Shown: one piece after another, positions 26,931-37,166 of the stretch
Position numbering within the stretch: position 1 is the first letter of the stretch
Layout: each line of letters begins with the position of its first letter
NCBI GenBank assembly: GCA_018402255.1
Contig: JAGYIS010000008.1
Coordinates: forward strand, 558,001 to 622,000
DNA: 64,000 nucleotides
Origin: Marinobacter sp.
GTDB taxonomy: Bacteria; Pseudomonadota; Gammaproteobacteria; Pseudomonadales; Oleiphilaceae
Direction of reading: 5' to 3'
Made by a program: the position numbers and the translations under genes
Notes under the pieces: model-generated
What the model saw: only the letters and a program-made list of their open reading frames with translations
What the model was told of the DNA's origin: nothing
The model's database searches: none

Positions 26931-27959
26931 TCAGTCCACCAGGTATTCGAGACGTTTTTCGAGAAAGGGCACTGAGTCTTCAGTGAGCAGAATCAGCATG
27001 TCGCAATGGATGTCGTGATTCTCAATGGTATAGCTGATTTCGATGCATAGCAGCTGCTCTTCCTGCTTGCTGTGGTGATCGAGCAGTTCGTTGATCGGGC
27101 GGTGTTGGCCCAGCACGGTGGGATGGCCCAGTCCGAGTTTGAGGTCCAGTTGATCGCCGATGCCATTGAGGAAGGCGCCGAACAGAATGCTGGACATGTC
27201 CATCAACACTTCTACGTTGACGGCCGCACCTTCCTGAACGTCGTAATGCAGCAAGTCTGCCATCTGCTGGAAACTGGCGTCTTCAAACAGCAGTAAGGCC
27301 TCACCGGCCAGCCCGGCGCCGGTAAACCCCTGGCACACGGCGGAGTAATCGTCATCTCGCTGTGCGGCGGAAATGGCCATGTGCAGCTCGGAGTTGGCGA
27401 TAAACGCCACTTTCGGGATGGGTTGTTTGACGAAGACTTTGAGCAGTCGGGCCAGAAGGTCTGATGACCGGCCCATGGCGACGTTGGCGATTTCCTGCAG
27501 GTAGTCGTTCAGGCTGACCGAGATTTCCGGGCCTTTGACGCTCTTGGTTTTGAGGTTGGTGTCTTGCAGGGCGGCTTGTTCAAGTTCTCCGGGCCGGTAA
27601 AAGCCGTATTCCTCGAGTAATCGGGTAACTATGCCGGTTTCGGTAGGCTTTTTGATGAAATCGATGGCGCCCAGTTTGCGCACCCGTTCCCGGGCTTCCG
27701 GTTGAATGTCGCCGGATACCACAATAGTGAGCACGGGCAAATCTTCTTTGCGTATGTGCTCCAGAACGCCGTAACCGTCCAGTTCTGGCATGTTGAGATC
27801 GAGAAACAGGAGGTCTGCCTTGCGCTCTCGAAGAATCGTCAGGGCTTCCTGGCCATCGGCGGCGAACAGGATGTCGTCTGCCAGACCAGCCGGCAGAGCT
27901 CGGGCCATTTGCTTGCGGGCGAGAGCGGAGTCATCGCAAATAAGAATATGGGTGGTCAT
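26931..27959 (-). CDS. response regulator with CheC/CheX-like phosphatase domain
   Basis: 342 residues from ATG at 27959; an upstream in-frame ATG at 28115 would add unlike sequence. The receiver domain at ~3-120 has acidic pair ICDDS, phospho-acceptor LFLDLNMPELDG (Asp near 53) and a KK pair near 104. The C-terminal half (~150-340) resembles CheC/CheX/FliY phosphatases, with EIANVAMGRSSDLLARLL and MDMSSILFGAFLNG. Such proteins dephosphorylate CheY-like partners or act as their output. Coupled to the downstream diguanylate cyclase. Confidence 0.85.
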   Translation of the reverse strand: MTTHILICDDSALARKQMARALPAGLADDILFAADGQEALTILRERKADLLFLDLNMPELDGYGVLEHIRKEDLPVLTIVVSGDIQPEARERVRKLGAIDFIKKPTETGIVTRLLEEYGFYRPGELEQAALQDTNLKTKSVKGPEISVSLNDYLQEIANVAMGRSSDLLARLLKVFVKQPIPKVAFIANSELHMAISAAQRDDDYSAVCQGFTGAGLAGEALLLFEDASFQQMADLLHYDVQEGAAVNVEVLMDMSSILFGAFLNGIGDQLDLKLGLGHPTVLGQHRPINELLDHHSKQEEQLLCIEISYTIENHDIHCDMLILLTEDSVPFLEKRLEYLVD

Positions 27960-28333
27960 CGATTGCCGTTTGGGACCGTTGGTAAAGTCATGCAGTATAT
28001 CAGGCCTTTTAGATGTGTACATGCTGGCTACATCAGTAGTTTCCAGCGCTTTGGTCATGGTTGGTGCCTGGTTATCTGGGCTCTCAAAAGAGTGTAATCC
28101 TGTGACTCTGATCATGCTTGAACATTAAATGACATCTGCGTAATGGCCGAATGTGATGTTGCGCACTCTATGTACGTTGTTGCCTCGGCTATAGTCGTTG
28201 TGCGGTTAAAAAAGAAACAGAACGTTACAAAGAATAACGTGGCCGTATGCCAGCACCGAAATAACACAATAAGCGGGCGGCATGGAGTCAGGCGTCGAAA
28301 GCTGACTCAACAAAACAAACAGAGACACTAGTT
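27960..28333. other. divergent intergenic region without a recognised gene
   Basis: This 374-nt stretch separates the minus-strand signalling operon from the plus-strand DUF6160-like gene and must hold both promoters. I see no convincing RNA gene, repeat or REP-like element. Small ORFs within it lack ribosome binding sites and family features. Confidence 0.4.
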
Positions 28334-29227
28334 ATGAATAAGCAAGCGTACGGATACGCTGCCCTTGCCATGTTCTGCCTGGGTATTTCGCCCGTTGCCC
28401 AGGCCGATCTCAAGCCCATTTCAGATGATGCGATGGGTGAGGTGACCGGGCAGGCCTTTATGCAGGTAGAAAATATTGCCGGCGAGAACCACAACTTTAC
28501 CCGGATGAGTTTGGGTATGGATGTGGAAACGCGGGTTAATGTGGATGATATTCAGGTCGGTCAGATTGATGGTGGTACCGACTTTTCCGCAACGCACCTG
28601 GCCCTTGGGCATATTGCCCGTGCCGACGGTGAAGTCTTTAACGGGCGCACCTATAACGAAGGCCAGGCGATCCCCTTTGAGGCTCAACGGCCATACATTG
28701 AGTTGGCGGAAGACGCTCAGGGTTTGGCTGGGTTCCGGATGGGGTTTCAGCAGGCACGTGGGTCTGTGACGTCCAACACCACCCGGTTTAGTGGCAACCT
28801 CCCGGGCCTGAAAATACGAGAGGACGTCTCCGGCACGATTTACGATGCTGCGCTGTTTGATGGCGAAGGCGAAACCGCCACTAATTATCGTGCCTCGCAC
28901 ATTGGCATTGCGCCGACAGGTAACGAGCCGGTGTCGTGTGTTTCTGACGTCAATTGCGCACCGTTGACCAACTTGCGATCCGTGATTGTTGGAGAAGATA
29001 CCGGCACGGATGGCGAAGTGGGTTTTACCGACGGTTTCTTTATCGGCTTTCAGCGTGATGGCGACGTAAGCTGGCAGAGCCTGGATGGTGCGAACGCGAT
29101 CAGTGTCGGCAAGGGGGTGTTCATCAATCTGCCCACCAACATGACCGTGGATCTGAGCCAGCTGACGGGTGAGGGTGTCGACCGCCTGCGCACTCATCAG
29201 GTGGATATGGGGACGAAGCTGTTTTGA
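28334..29227 (+). CDS. secreted DUF6160-like protein
   Basis: 297 residues with a clear signal peptide (hydrophobic core to about residue 22, cleavage after AQA). The mature N-terminus LKPISDDAMGEVTGQA matches the short motif typical of the DUF6160 group of Pseudomonas and Marinobacter relatives. The remainder is rich in beta-like polar segments with repeated hydrophobic-glycine patterns and two cysteines (in VSCVSDVNCAP) that could form a disulfide. The biological role is not known. Likely periplasmic or surface associated. Confidence 0.75.
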   Translation: MNKQAYGYAALAMFCLGISPVAQADLKPISDDAMGEVTGQAFMQVENIAGENHNFTRMSLGMDVETRVNVDDIQVGQIDGGTDFSATHLALGHIARADGEVFNGRTYNEGQAIPFEAQRPYIELAEDAQGLAGFRMGFQQARGSVTSNTTRFSGNLPGLKIREDVSGTIYDAALFDGEGETATNYRASHIGIAPTGNEPVSCVSDVNCAPLTNLRSVIVGEDTGTDGEVGFTDGFFIGFQRDGDVSWQSLDGANAISVGKGVFINLPTNMTVDLSQLTGEGVDRLRTHQVDMGTKLF

Positions 29228-29272
29228 TTTTGGTAGACTCCTGACCTTGATCCGTTTGGCAGGAGTCGCCCT

Positions 29273-30721
29273 TTGATCCGCTCTTTTTACTGGCACGATT
29301 ACGAAACCTTCGGTGTAGATCCGTTACACGACCGCCCCTCCCAGTTTGCCGGTGTGCGCACCGATGCCGATCTGAACGTGATCGAAGATCCCCTGGTCAT
29401 TTATTGCAAGCCAGCAGACGATTACCTGCCGTCCCCGGAGGCCTGTTTGATTACTGGTATCACTCCGCAGAAAGCCCTGGAAGACGGTTTCCCGGAAGCG
29501 GAGTTTATCGCCCAGATCAACGAAGCCTTCAGCCAACCCGGCACCTGTGTGGTCGGCTACAACAGCCTGCGCTTTGATGATGAAGTGACCCGTCATACCC
29601 TGTACCGCAACCTGCGCGATGCTTATGCCCGGGAATGGCAGAACGGCAATTCCCGTTGGGACATCATCGACATGGTGCGGTTGACGTATGCCCTGCGCCC
29701 GGAAGGCATCAACTGGCCGAAAAAAGAGGATGGCAGTCCCAGTTTCAAGCTGGAAGAGCTGACCGTGGCCAACGGCATTGCCCACGAAGCAGCCCACGAT
29801 GCCATGTCTGATGTATTGGCCACCATCGCCGTTGCCAAGCTGATCAAAGAAAAACAACCCAAACTGTTTGAGTTTGTGCTGAACAACAAAGACAAGCACG
29901 CCGCCCGGCAAATGCTGGACACCGCGGCCATGAAGCCGGTGTTCCATGTTTCCGCCAAATACCCGGCCACCCGCGGCTGTTGTGCACTGGTGGCGCCGGT
30001 GGCCGAAAGCCTGAGCAACAAAAACCAGGTGATTGTGTACGACTTGCGGGAAGACCCGACTGAGCTGATCAACGCTACTGTGGATCAGATTCGCGAGCGG
30101 GTGTTTGTGTCTCAGGCGGAACTGGGTGAGGGCGTTAAGCGCTTCCCCTTGAAAGGCGTTCAACTGAACAAATGCCCGGTACTGGCTCCGGCCAATATGC
30201 TGTCTACGCTTTCACCGGAAAGGCTGGCAGAACTGGAGCTGGATGGCGCTGTGCTCAGAGCCAATCTGGCGAAATTAAGAAAAGCTCCGGACCTGCCGGC
30301 ACGCATCGCCGAAGCCTTCGAGCGGCAATTTGACGGCAACGATTTGACCGATCCGGATGAACAGCTCTACGCCGGCGGCTTTATCAGCAAAGGTGACCGC
30401 GAAAAGCTTAATGACCTGTTGAGCCAACCGGTGGAGACCCTGGGCGAGCAGCAAGTGATCTTTGAAGATCCGCGCCTGCCAGAACTGCTCTTCCGTTATC
30501 GCGCCCGCAATTACCCAAACACCCTGACCGGTGAAGAAGCCGAACGCTGGGAGCAATTCCGCAGCCAACGCCTGATGAGCCCCACAAAAGGCTGGCGCTC
30601 ACTGGAAGACTACGGGCTGATACTGCAAAAACTTGCGGCAGACCCGGAACTCCCCCCCCACAAGCTGCAAATCCTTGAAGATCTACACCTCTATGGTGAA
30701 TCCCTGATCCCTTATATGTAG
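29273..30721 (+). CDS. sbcB: exodeoxyribonuclease I
   Basis: 482 residues from a TTG start with AGGAG at 29261-29265. It degrades single-stranded DNA 3' to 5' in repair and recombination. DEDD exonuclease motifs are WHDYETFGVDP at the N-terminus, GYNSLRFDDEVTRH near 101, and AHDAMSDVLATIAVA near 178. The SH3-like and C-terminal helical parts follow, ending with LTGEEAERWEQFRSQRL. Size is normal for SbcB. It converges on the TPR gene across a 75-nt palindrome. Confidence 0.93.
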   Translation: MIRSFYWHDYETFGVDPLHDRPSQFAGVRTDADLNVIEDPLVIYCKPADDYLPSPEACLITGITPQKALEDGFPEAEFIAQINEAFSQPGTCVVGYNSLRFDDEVTRHTLYRNLRDAYAREWQNGNSRWDIIDMVRLTYALRPEGINWPKKEDGSPSFKLEELTVANGIAHEAAHDAMSDVLATIAVAKLIKEKQPKLFEFVLNNKDKHAARQMLDTAAMKPVFHVSAKYPATRGCCALVAPVAESLSNKNQVIVYDLREDPTELINATVDQIRERVFVSQAELGEGVKRFPLKGVQLNKCPVLAPANMLSTLSPERLAELELDGAVLRANLAKLRKAPDLPARIAEAFERQFDGNDLTDPDEQLYAGGFISKGDREKLNDLLSQPVETLGEQQVIFEDPRLPELLFRYRARNYPNTLTGEEAERWEQFRSQRLMSPTKGWRSLEDYGLILQKLAADPELPPHKLQILEDLHLYGESLIPYM

Positions 30722-30728
30722 AACGAAC

Positions 30729-30803
30729 AGAACGGGGTCAGACCCTGGCCTCTGATGACATGCCTTTAGCTTGTCATCAGAGGCCAGGGTCTGACCCCGT
30801 TCT
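30729..30803. repeat. 75-nt palindrome with REP-like core, between convergent genes
   Basis: Perfect 32-nt arms at 30729-30760 and 30772-30803 surround an 11-nt loop. The outer part is the family core GGGGTCAGACCC; the inner part (CTGGCCTCTGATGACA) is private to this copy. The sequence could act as a two-way terminator for sbcB and the TPR gene, whose corrected stop codon is at 30805-30807. Confidence 0.9.
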
Positions 30804-30804
30804 T

Positions 30805-32810
30805 TTATCTCCGGCGCTGGAAGTAGACGCTGAGGTTCTGGCCCATCAGGCTTTGCACTTCGCTGCCCAGAGCCTCGGCCTGGATTTGCCGTTGTACCGG
30901 GGCGGTGGCCAGGCTGTGGCCGTCTTCGTCGCGGGCTTTGACCAGCTTCCATTCCACTTCGTTGCTCACCAGGGCCAGCAGTTCCTTGAGCTGAGCCGAA
31001 TCCTGTGGGCGGAACCAGCGGTCGCGGCAGCCGCCCAGGCTGTAGAAGTCGTCGTCTTGCAGCAGGTCGCTGCCACGAGTGCGTCCTGTTTGTTAGCCAA
31101 TACCATCCGGCGGAGTTGGCGCAGGCTGGTGCGGGTGGGCTGCAGTTGATGCTCTTGTACCAGGCGACGGATCTGTTTGTCGCCGGTGGTTTGCTCGCCC
31201 ATGCTGGTGTGCATATGGACGACGGCGCCGCGGCCGGATGCGCTGTTGATCAGCGCAGCCAGAGAGAGTTCCGTCATGGCAGGTGAGGGCAGCCGGCCTA
31301 CTTCTACCCAATGCACCTGATGGCCATCGGCTACGAAGCGCTGGGCGATGGACCAGGGCCAGAACACGATGTTGTCCATATTCAGGGTTTGCGCCATGCG
31401 GGTGGCTTTGGCGATGTTGGCCAAAGATTCGTCCACCGCGATCACCTCTACGTCATCCAGGTATTGCGCGAGTTCCATGGCGCGTTGACCGGATTGGGCG
31501 CCGCACACGATGATGCGCAGGGTGGCGGGCAGGTTGTCAGTGCTCAGGCCGAGCTCCTGTGCCATCACCGATTTGAGGCTGGTTTCGGTGCGGTAGGCCA
31601 GTTGGCTCCAGGCCGGCCAGGCTTGGGGAACGTCGGTCTTGGCCAGGCAGAGTTCTTCTGCTTTTTCGTCAAAATTCTGTTTGATGGTTTCTTCTTCGCC
31701 GCGATTGTAGTAACTGGCAGCCATCATTGGTTGCATGGCCAGGGGCCAGTCCACCAGGTTCCATTGTCCGAGTTGCATGGCAAAGCTCTGATGAAACAAG
31801 GCGCCATAAAGTGCGCTGATCATCAGCGAGCCAATTAAAGCTTCCTGTGGCTCGCGCAAGGCAAACTGCGCCACGATACTGTCGTTAACGGTAGCAGCCA
31901 GACGCTCTTCATCGTCTTCGGCGGCCAGGGCATAACCGGTGCGATCCGCGTATTCAGCAATGGCCAGGCACAGGGGCTGAAGTTCGTCCCGCAGGCTGGC
32001 GGTTTGTGCTACTTCCGCCATCACTGCCCGGCGCAGCATCACCACCAGCTCTTCCACGGCGGCGTTAGGCATCAGGGTTTTCTGCAGGGCCAGGATCAGC
32101 AGTTCGTCTTCGGCGGCGGCGTCCAGGAAGACCTCGGCATTCGGGTTATCCAGATCGTACTGTTGCTGAATGATGGCGCCGACAAACCGGCCGATTTCCT
32201 GATGGGGCAGGCCGTCTTTGCGGAGCAGGGCGATGGCGTCTTGCGCCAGATCACCGTCGGCTTTATGGATCTGCAGATGCTGCGCGCAGGTGAGCATGCC
32301 GGAATACACTGAGTCCCAGTGGGAGCCGGTTTGCAGCAGCTTGCGATAATGCAGGTAGGCCACATCAAACTGGCCTTGCAGGCGCTTGGCGTGGGCGACA
32401 CCACAGAAAGCGGCGGCAGATTGCCGGTCGCACTCCAGCGCCTTCAGGAAATACTCTTCCGCCAGGGCCGGCCTTTCGCTTTTCAGTGCCCAGTAACCGA
32501 GGTTGGCGTATTGCTGGGCCTGCGCAGGCTGGCTGTTAAGGCTGGCATTGAACAGGGCATGGGCCTTCTCAAGCTGGCCGTCGTCCATCTCCACCCGGCC
32601 CAGGAGGCCAAGAGCTGCAGCGTTATCGGCTTCCAGCGCCAAACCCTGATCCAGATATTCCCGGCACTCTCTACGCGCCTTCAGCCGCTGCCCGTAGGTA
32701 AGCCCGTTGCTGTTGGACTCGCCATACGCCAGGTTCGCCTGCAAAACCAGCCGCGCTACCTGAGCCTGAACCGAACGGGGAAGATGAGCGTTGTTATGTT
32801 GTACGTGCAT
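30805..32810 (-). pseudogene. TPR protein with methyltransferase-like C-terminal domain, frameshifted
   Basis: Residues ~1-180 hold tetratricopeptide-like repeats (LGLLGRVEMDDGQLEKAHAL, ANLGYWALKSERPALAEEYF). The middle is helical. Residues ~430-560 resemble a SAM-methyltransferase Rossmann fold (LRIIVCGAQSGQRAMELAQ, VEVIAVDES). The open frame continues to 30966, but the last ~35 residues are low-complexity nonsense. Adding one base at the CC of 31073-31074 gives VGSDLLQDDDFYSLGG and a coherent tail to the stop at 30805 (668 residues). It lies beside the flagellin gene; a role in flagellar modification is only a guess. Confidence 0.72.
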
Positions 32811-32925
32811 GGAACACCTCGTTAACAGCCATTATCCGATGCGGCAAAGGTCTGCAGTTTTTTGACGGTTTGCCGTGCTTTGAGGAGAGATAGTTGCGAA
32901 AGGTGTGCCAGTTTTGGAGTCAAGA

Positions 32926-32980
32926 TGGGGTCAGACCCAAGTGCATTTGACGAGGTGAAATGCACTTGGGTCTGACCCCA
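32926..32980. repeat. REP-like long hairpin, type B
   Basis: Arms of 23 nt at 32926-32948 and 32958-32980 are perfect complements, starting TGGGGTCAGACCCAAGTGCA, with a 9-nt loop. Same inner sequence type as the copies at 25332 and 53481. Confidence 0.9.
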
Positions 32981-32984
32981 GACG

Positions 32985-33017
32985 TAAAACGGCCGGGGAG
33001 TGAGCCCGGCCGTTTTG
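32985..33017 (-). terminator. Rho-independent terminator of the minus-strand flagellin
   Basis: AAAACGGCCGGG and CCCGGCCGTTTT form a stem around a GAGTGAG-type loop. On the minus strand it lies 17 nt past the flagellin stop and is followed by T residues. Confidence 0.8.
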
Positions 33018-33033
33018 GTTTTGCTGCCCGCGC

Positions 33034-34534
33034 TTAACCCTGCAGTAGCTGAAGTACCTGCTGCGGCCTGGCGTTGGCCTGGGCCAGCACGGAGAGGCCT
33101 GCCTGCTGGAGCACCTGGGTACGGGCGAGTTCGGCGGTTTCAGCCGCGAAGTCGGCATCCCGAATTCGGCTGTTTGATGCCGAGAGATTTTCCGCAGTGG
33201 TGCTCAAGTTGGCGATCGTGGATTCGAACCGGTTTTGCACGGCACCGAGCTCGGCGCGGAAGCCGTTGATGGTGTCGATTGCATAGTCGACGGCGATCAT
33301 GGCACGATCAGCGCCCTCTCTCGTTGATACGTCGATGAAGTCAGCGGAAAGAGTGTCAACATCTGCATTGCCGTCCACCAGGATTGATATGTCGTTGCCG
33401 GTGACGCCGTCGATATCCAGCGCTTCAATGTTCACTTCAAAGGGCGATCCAAGCTGCGACGAGAAAATGATGTTGCGATTGCTTGCATCAAGGTTTGCGT
33501 TCACGCCAGTGCGGTTGGACTCTGCATTAACCTGCGCAACGATATCATTAATTGAAACTGCATCCCGTACTTCGATGCCGATAGCGTCTCCGGTCTCCGG
33601 GTTGGTGACGGTCACATCAAACGTAATTTTGCCGCCGTCGGCGAAATAATCATCCACGGTGGTGGCGTTGGTTGCGGCATCTACGGTGACTCCAGATGGA
33701 GTTGGCGAAGGCACCAAAATCGAACTCGTATCCTTCATCCAGACTGTTGCCGATGACCACGGAGCCGGACGCGGCATCTGGATCGATGGTAATGCCTTCA
33801 ATATCTGGATTGTTGCGTACCTGTTCCTGGAACTGTGCCAGAAATTCTTCACGATTGGCCGCGTTCTCGATCCGCACTGAGCCGATAACGGTTTGATCTG
33901 CGCCGCTACCCAACGTAATTTCGATATCGCCTGTTATGGGCGTTGTAAAGTCCAGAACGACACCACTGGATACGGCGGGGTCGAGCGCGAGATCTGAGAA
34001 CAGTTGCGATTGATCAATGATCGCGCCAATCTGGCTGCCACGGGTATCAAGGCCGCTAACACCGATTGTTTCACCGGTATTGGCACCGACCTGGAAGGTT
34101 TGAGTGCGGAAGGTTCCATCCAGAACTTTCAGGCCGTTAAAGGATGTTTGAGAGGCTATGCGGTTGATTTCTTCCAGACGCTGTTGGACTTCCTGGTTCA
34201 GCGCCTGTCGGTCTGAATTGCTGTTGGTAGCGTTGGCAGACTGCACTGCCAGTTCACGGATTCTCTGCAGGTTGTTGGTAACCTCGTCGAGTGCACCTTC
34301 GGCGGTTTGCGCCAATGAGATGCCATCGTTTGCGTTCCGCTGTGCCATATTGAGGCCGGTAATCTGAGACTGAAAGCGCTCAGAAATCGCCAGGCCCGCC
34401 GCATCGTCTTTCGCGGAGTTAATTCGTAAACCTGATGACAGGCGCTGCAAGGCGACATTGGCATCGGCTTGCGAGCTGTTGAGGTTTCGCTGTGCGTTCA
34501 GCGAGGCGATGTTCGTGTTAATGATCTGAGGCAT
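33034..34534 (-). pseudogene. fliC: flagellin, frameshifted
   Basis: The conserved N-terminal D0/D1 part ([34 protein letters not shown]) is in one frame, and the C-terminal D1/D0 part ([34 protein letters not shown]) in another. Both ends are intact. The switch is near 33698: removing one of the paired G at 33698-33699 joins GAFANSS to GVTVDAAT and gives 499 residues. A variable D2/D3-like centre makes it longer than the second flagellin at 37167. AGGGAG precedes ATG at 34534. The gene is truly broken, or the base is a consensus error. Confidence 0.88.
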
Positions 34535-34863
34535 TGTCAGTTCTCCCTGCTCAGAAGGGTCGAAAACTCTTGCTGGAGTAATCGGCCATATTCGGATGAT
34601 TGCCGTTTTTCTGAACTAAGCGAGGATCATGCCAGCTATTAGTTTTCTGGCATAAGATTTTGAAATATAGGGAATAAAATTTAACCCTGGGTGGTGTGGG
34701 ATTTCTGAGAGGCAGTTTTTTGTCGCCTGAGGCAGGAAGGAGTTTGCCGGTTTTGAGTGTCGGTTTGCGTGCGAGAAGTGTTTGTTGCTGCGGCGGAAAC
34801 TGGCTAACCTTTGCTTCAGACCGTTGCTATTGTCTTTTATTTTGGTTTCCTTCGGAGTACTTC
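34535..34863. other. divergent intergenic region between flagellin and Maf genes
   Basis: 329 nt holding the minus-strand flagellin promoter side and the leader of the Maf gene. On the minus strand GCCGATTA (34579-34586) matches a sigma-28 -10 box, but the expected TAAA 15 nt upstream is not convincing. I see no gene in this region. Confidence 0.4.
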
Positions 34864-37007
34864 ATGGCGAAAAAAACAAAGAAGCAGAGTCAGCGAGCAG
34901 AGCAAGACGACGGCCGTATCTTTATGCAGAGACTCCAGAAAAACCTGGAGTTCTTTCAAAAACGCCGGCCTGGTCTTTATAAGCTGCTTGCCAATATGGA
35001 GCTTCAGTCTGTTGAGCTGGTGGTTACTCCTGGTAAGAATGATGTGGACATGGTTGCCAACGGAGTTTCTTGTTACCGAGGGCTCGCGAGGGAGTACTCT
35101 GTGGATGAGGCGACAAGGGTTTTGAGTGAGAACCCGGAGAGCAAGCGTATTCTCACGTATGCTCCGCCGTGGGAGCGTTCCTATAGCAGGGAAAACTTCG
35201 CGGACCATATTCTCAGGAACATCGTGAAGGCCAGCCCGGTAACTCCGGCCACATTCAAAGGTTATATCCGGGGGAACGTGTTTCCGTCGATGGTGTTTCT
35301 GGGTTGTGGTTTGGGTTACCACATTGATGAGCTCACCAAGAAAGTTCCCATCATTAACGGCATCATCATTGAGCGCGAACCGGAGAAGTTTGCGGTCAGT
35401 CTTTATACCGTAGATTGGGAAGAAATCTGTTCCAGGTTTTCGCGTAAGGGCTTCTCACTGACCTTCGCCATTGGCAAGGCAAGCCATCCCGAAGAGATTC
35501 GCCGACTGGTTCGTCAGTATATGACGAGAGACGTTCCTTTCTATCCATTTTTCTCGACGTACTACAACCACCTTGCGGATGTCGACCTGGCAAAGGCGGT
35601 GCTTGAGAACGCAAATGATCTGGCAGTCATAACAACCAATTGGTCACACTACGACAACGAGTTGATGCGTTTGTCCAATGCGGTGCACAACATTCGCCGG
35701 GGGGGAAGGTATCTGCCGAGGCTGGATGGGTTGAAGCAGGACAAGCCTTTGGTGATTGTTGGGAGTGGGCCATCGCTGGACGCCCGAGTCAAGAGCCTTA
35801 TTAAGGTGCGGGATAAAGTTGTGGTTGTCAGTTGTGGAACGTCGCTTAAACCGCTATTGGCTCACGGGGTCAGACCAGATGTGCACGTAGAGCTTGATCC
35901 GTCGTACCGCCTCCATGAGTTGCATCAGGACATCGGTGAAGACAAGTTGCGCGATTTGCCGTTATTGGCTGTCAGCGAAGTGAATCCTTTTGTGACCACG
36001 CTGTTCCGAAAGGTCTTCTATTACTTCAAGTTTGATAACGCTCAGTGTTCACTGGTGGGGTTGAAAGGCAAGGCGTTCGCCAACTGCAACCCCACGGTGA
36101 CGAATGCGGCCTTGTCGATCGGTTATGGCCTGGGATTCCGGAAAATTTTCTTGTTTGGCACCGACTACGGTTTTGAGAGCGTTGAGAAAGACCATTCGGC
36201 GAAGTCGATTTATGGCAGTGATTCTGACTCTGGATTATCCAGGGAATATCAGGAGCGTGCGACCAGAGAAAATAAACAACGTAAGATTTTTCAGTGCCAT
36301 CGGTTAAAGGCGGCACGGTATTGACGCGCAACGATTACTACACCGCCAAACGTTCGGTTGAGGATCTTATCGTCAATCTGAAGAGCACGGAGACACCGCC
36401 GCAGATATACAATTGTGGTGACGGTGCAGTGATTGAAGGCACAAACTGGCTTGATGATTCCGGATTCTTTCACGAAATGGAACAGGTGCCGCTCTCTGAA
36501 GGCGTTGTACTTGAAGACTTCCTGGATCAGCTTTCGGAAGAGCTGGGTAATGACTCCATCGATGATTTACTTAGTGGAGTGCACGGCGAGATTCAAAAGT
36601 TATGTAATGGGTATGAGCGGATGCTACGTTCGGCGAGGCTGAATGGAAGGCGAGACCTTTGCAATCTGGTTAATGAAATCCGAGAGACTTTGGCTGTGCT
36701 GAGGCCTCACGCTGGTGAGGCCTCTGTGACTGGTGTTCAGGTTATGGCCTTCCAGGTGTTGAAAGGCACATTGCAGCACTTTATGTACGTCGGACTGTGT
36801 CACGGGATGGCCTGTGAGGATGATGAACTGGTCGACTTTGTCAGAGCCTGGAAGGGTGGGTTCGAGGAGTTTTTGGGGATGGTGCCCGGGCACTTTCATA
36901 AAGTGTTGGTTATGAAGCGCGCCATCGAAGCTGACCCATGGGCCAAGAGGCATAAAGGTGATCGTGATCCTGAATACTCGCCTGAACAAACGGTTTCAGC
37001 ATCCTGA
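34864..37007 (+). pseudogene. Maf-type flagellin glycosyltransferase (DUF115), frameshifted
   Basis: Maf/DUF115 proteins attach nonulosonic acids to flagellin serine or threonine. Key parts: MVFLGCGLGYHIDEL near residue 140, the LVIVGSGPSLDARVKSL motif near 298, and DPSYRLHELHQD. The start ATG 34864 follows TTCGGAG, and the upstream open frame is not conserved. The frame breaks at the T-run 36287-36291. One extra T yields KIFSVPSVKGGTVLT and continues to 37007, giving 714 residues with a helical C-terminal domain. Located between two flagellins, its substrates by inference. Confidence 0.85.
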
Positions 37008-37050
37008 CAGGCTCTGATACATTTTTTTACATATCCTGCAGAAAATTTCC

Positions 37051-37077
37051 TAAAGAACCCCTAAGGGGTGCCGTTAA
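37051..37077 (+). promoter_or_regulatory. sigma-28 (FliA) promoter of flagellin 2
   Basis: TAAA at 37051-37054, a 15-nt spacer, and GCCGTTAA at 37070-37077. The consensus is TAAA-N15-GCCGATAA, so only one position differs. It is 89 nt before the flagellin ATG. Confidence 0.85.
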
Positions 37078-37166
37078 GTGAATTAACAGGGCGCGGCACC
37101 CCAAGTAAGAACTTGGAGCCTAGCCTTCACCAAGCAAAACTGAAACGGTTTTAAAGGAGAAGCACT

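Noticed and set aside
34631-34660. TGGCATAAGATTTTGA as a sigma-54 promoter
   Set aside because: The required GC element 10 nt after GG is missing (TG is present).
35868-35882. GGGGTCAGACC inside the Maf gene as a REP-like insertion
   Set aside because: It is a single half-site encoding part of a conserved HGVRPD-type stretch with no partner core or flanks, so coincidence.
36287-36291. T-run in the Maf gene as a phase-variation switch
   Set aside because: Five bases is too short for efficient slipped-strand switching, and four other genes nearby show similar indels at shorter runs.
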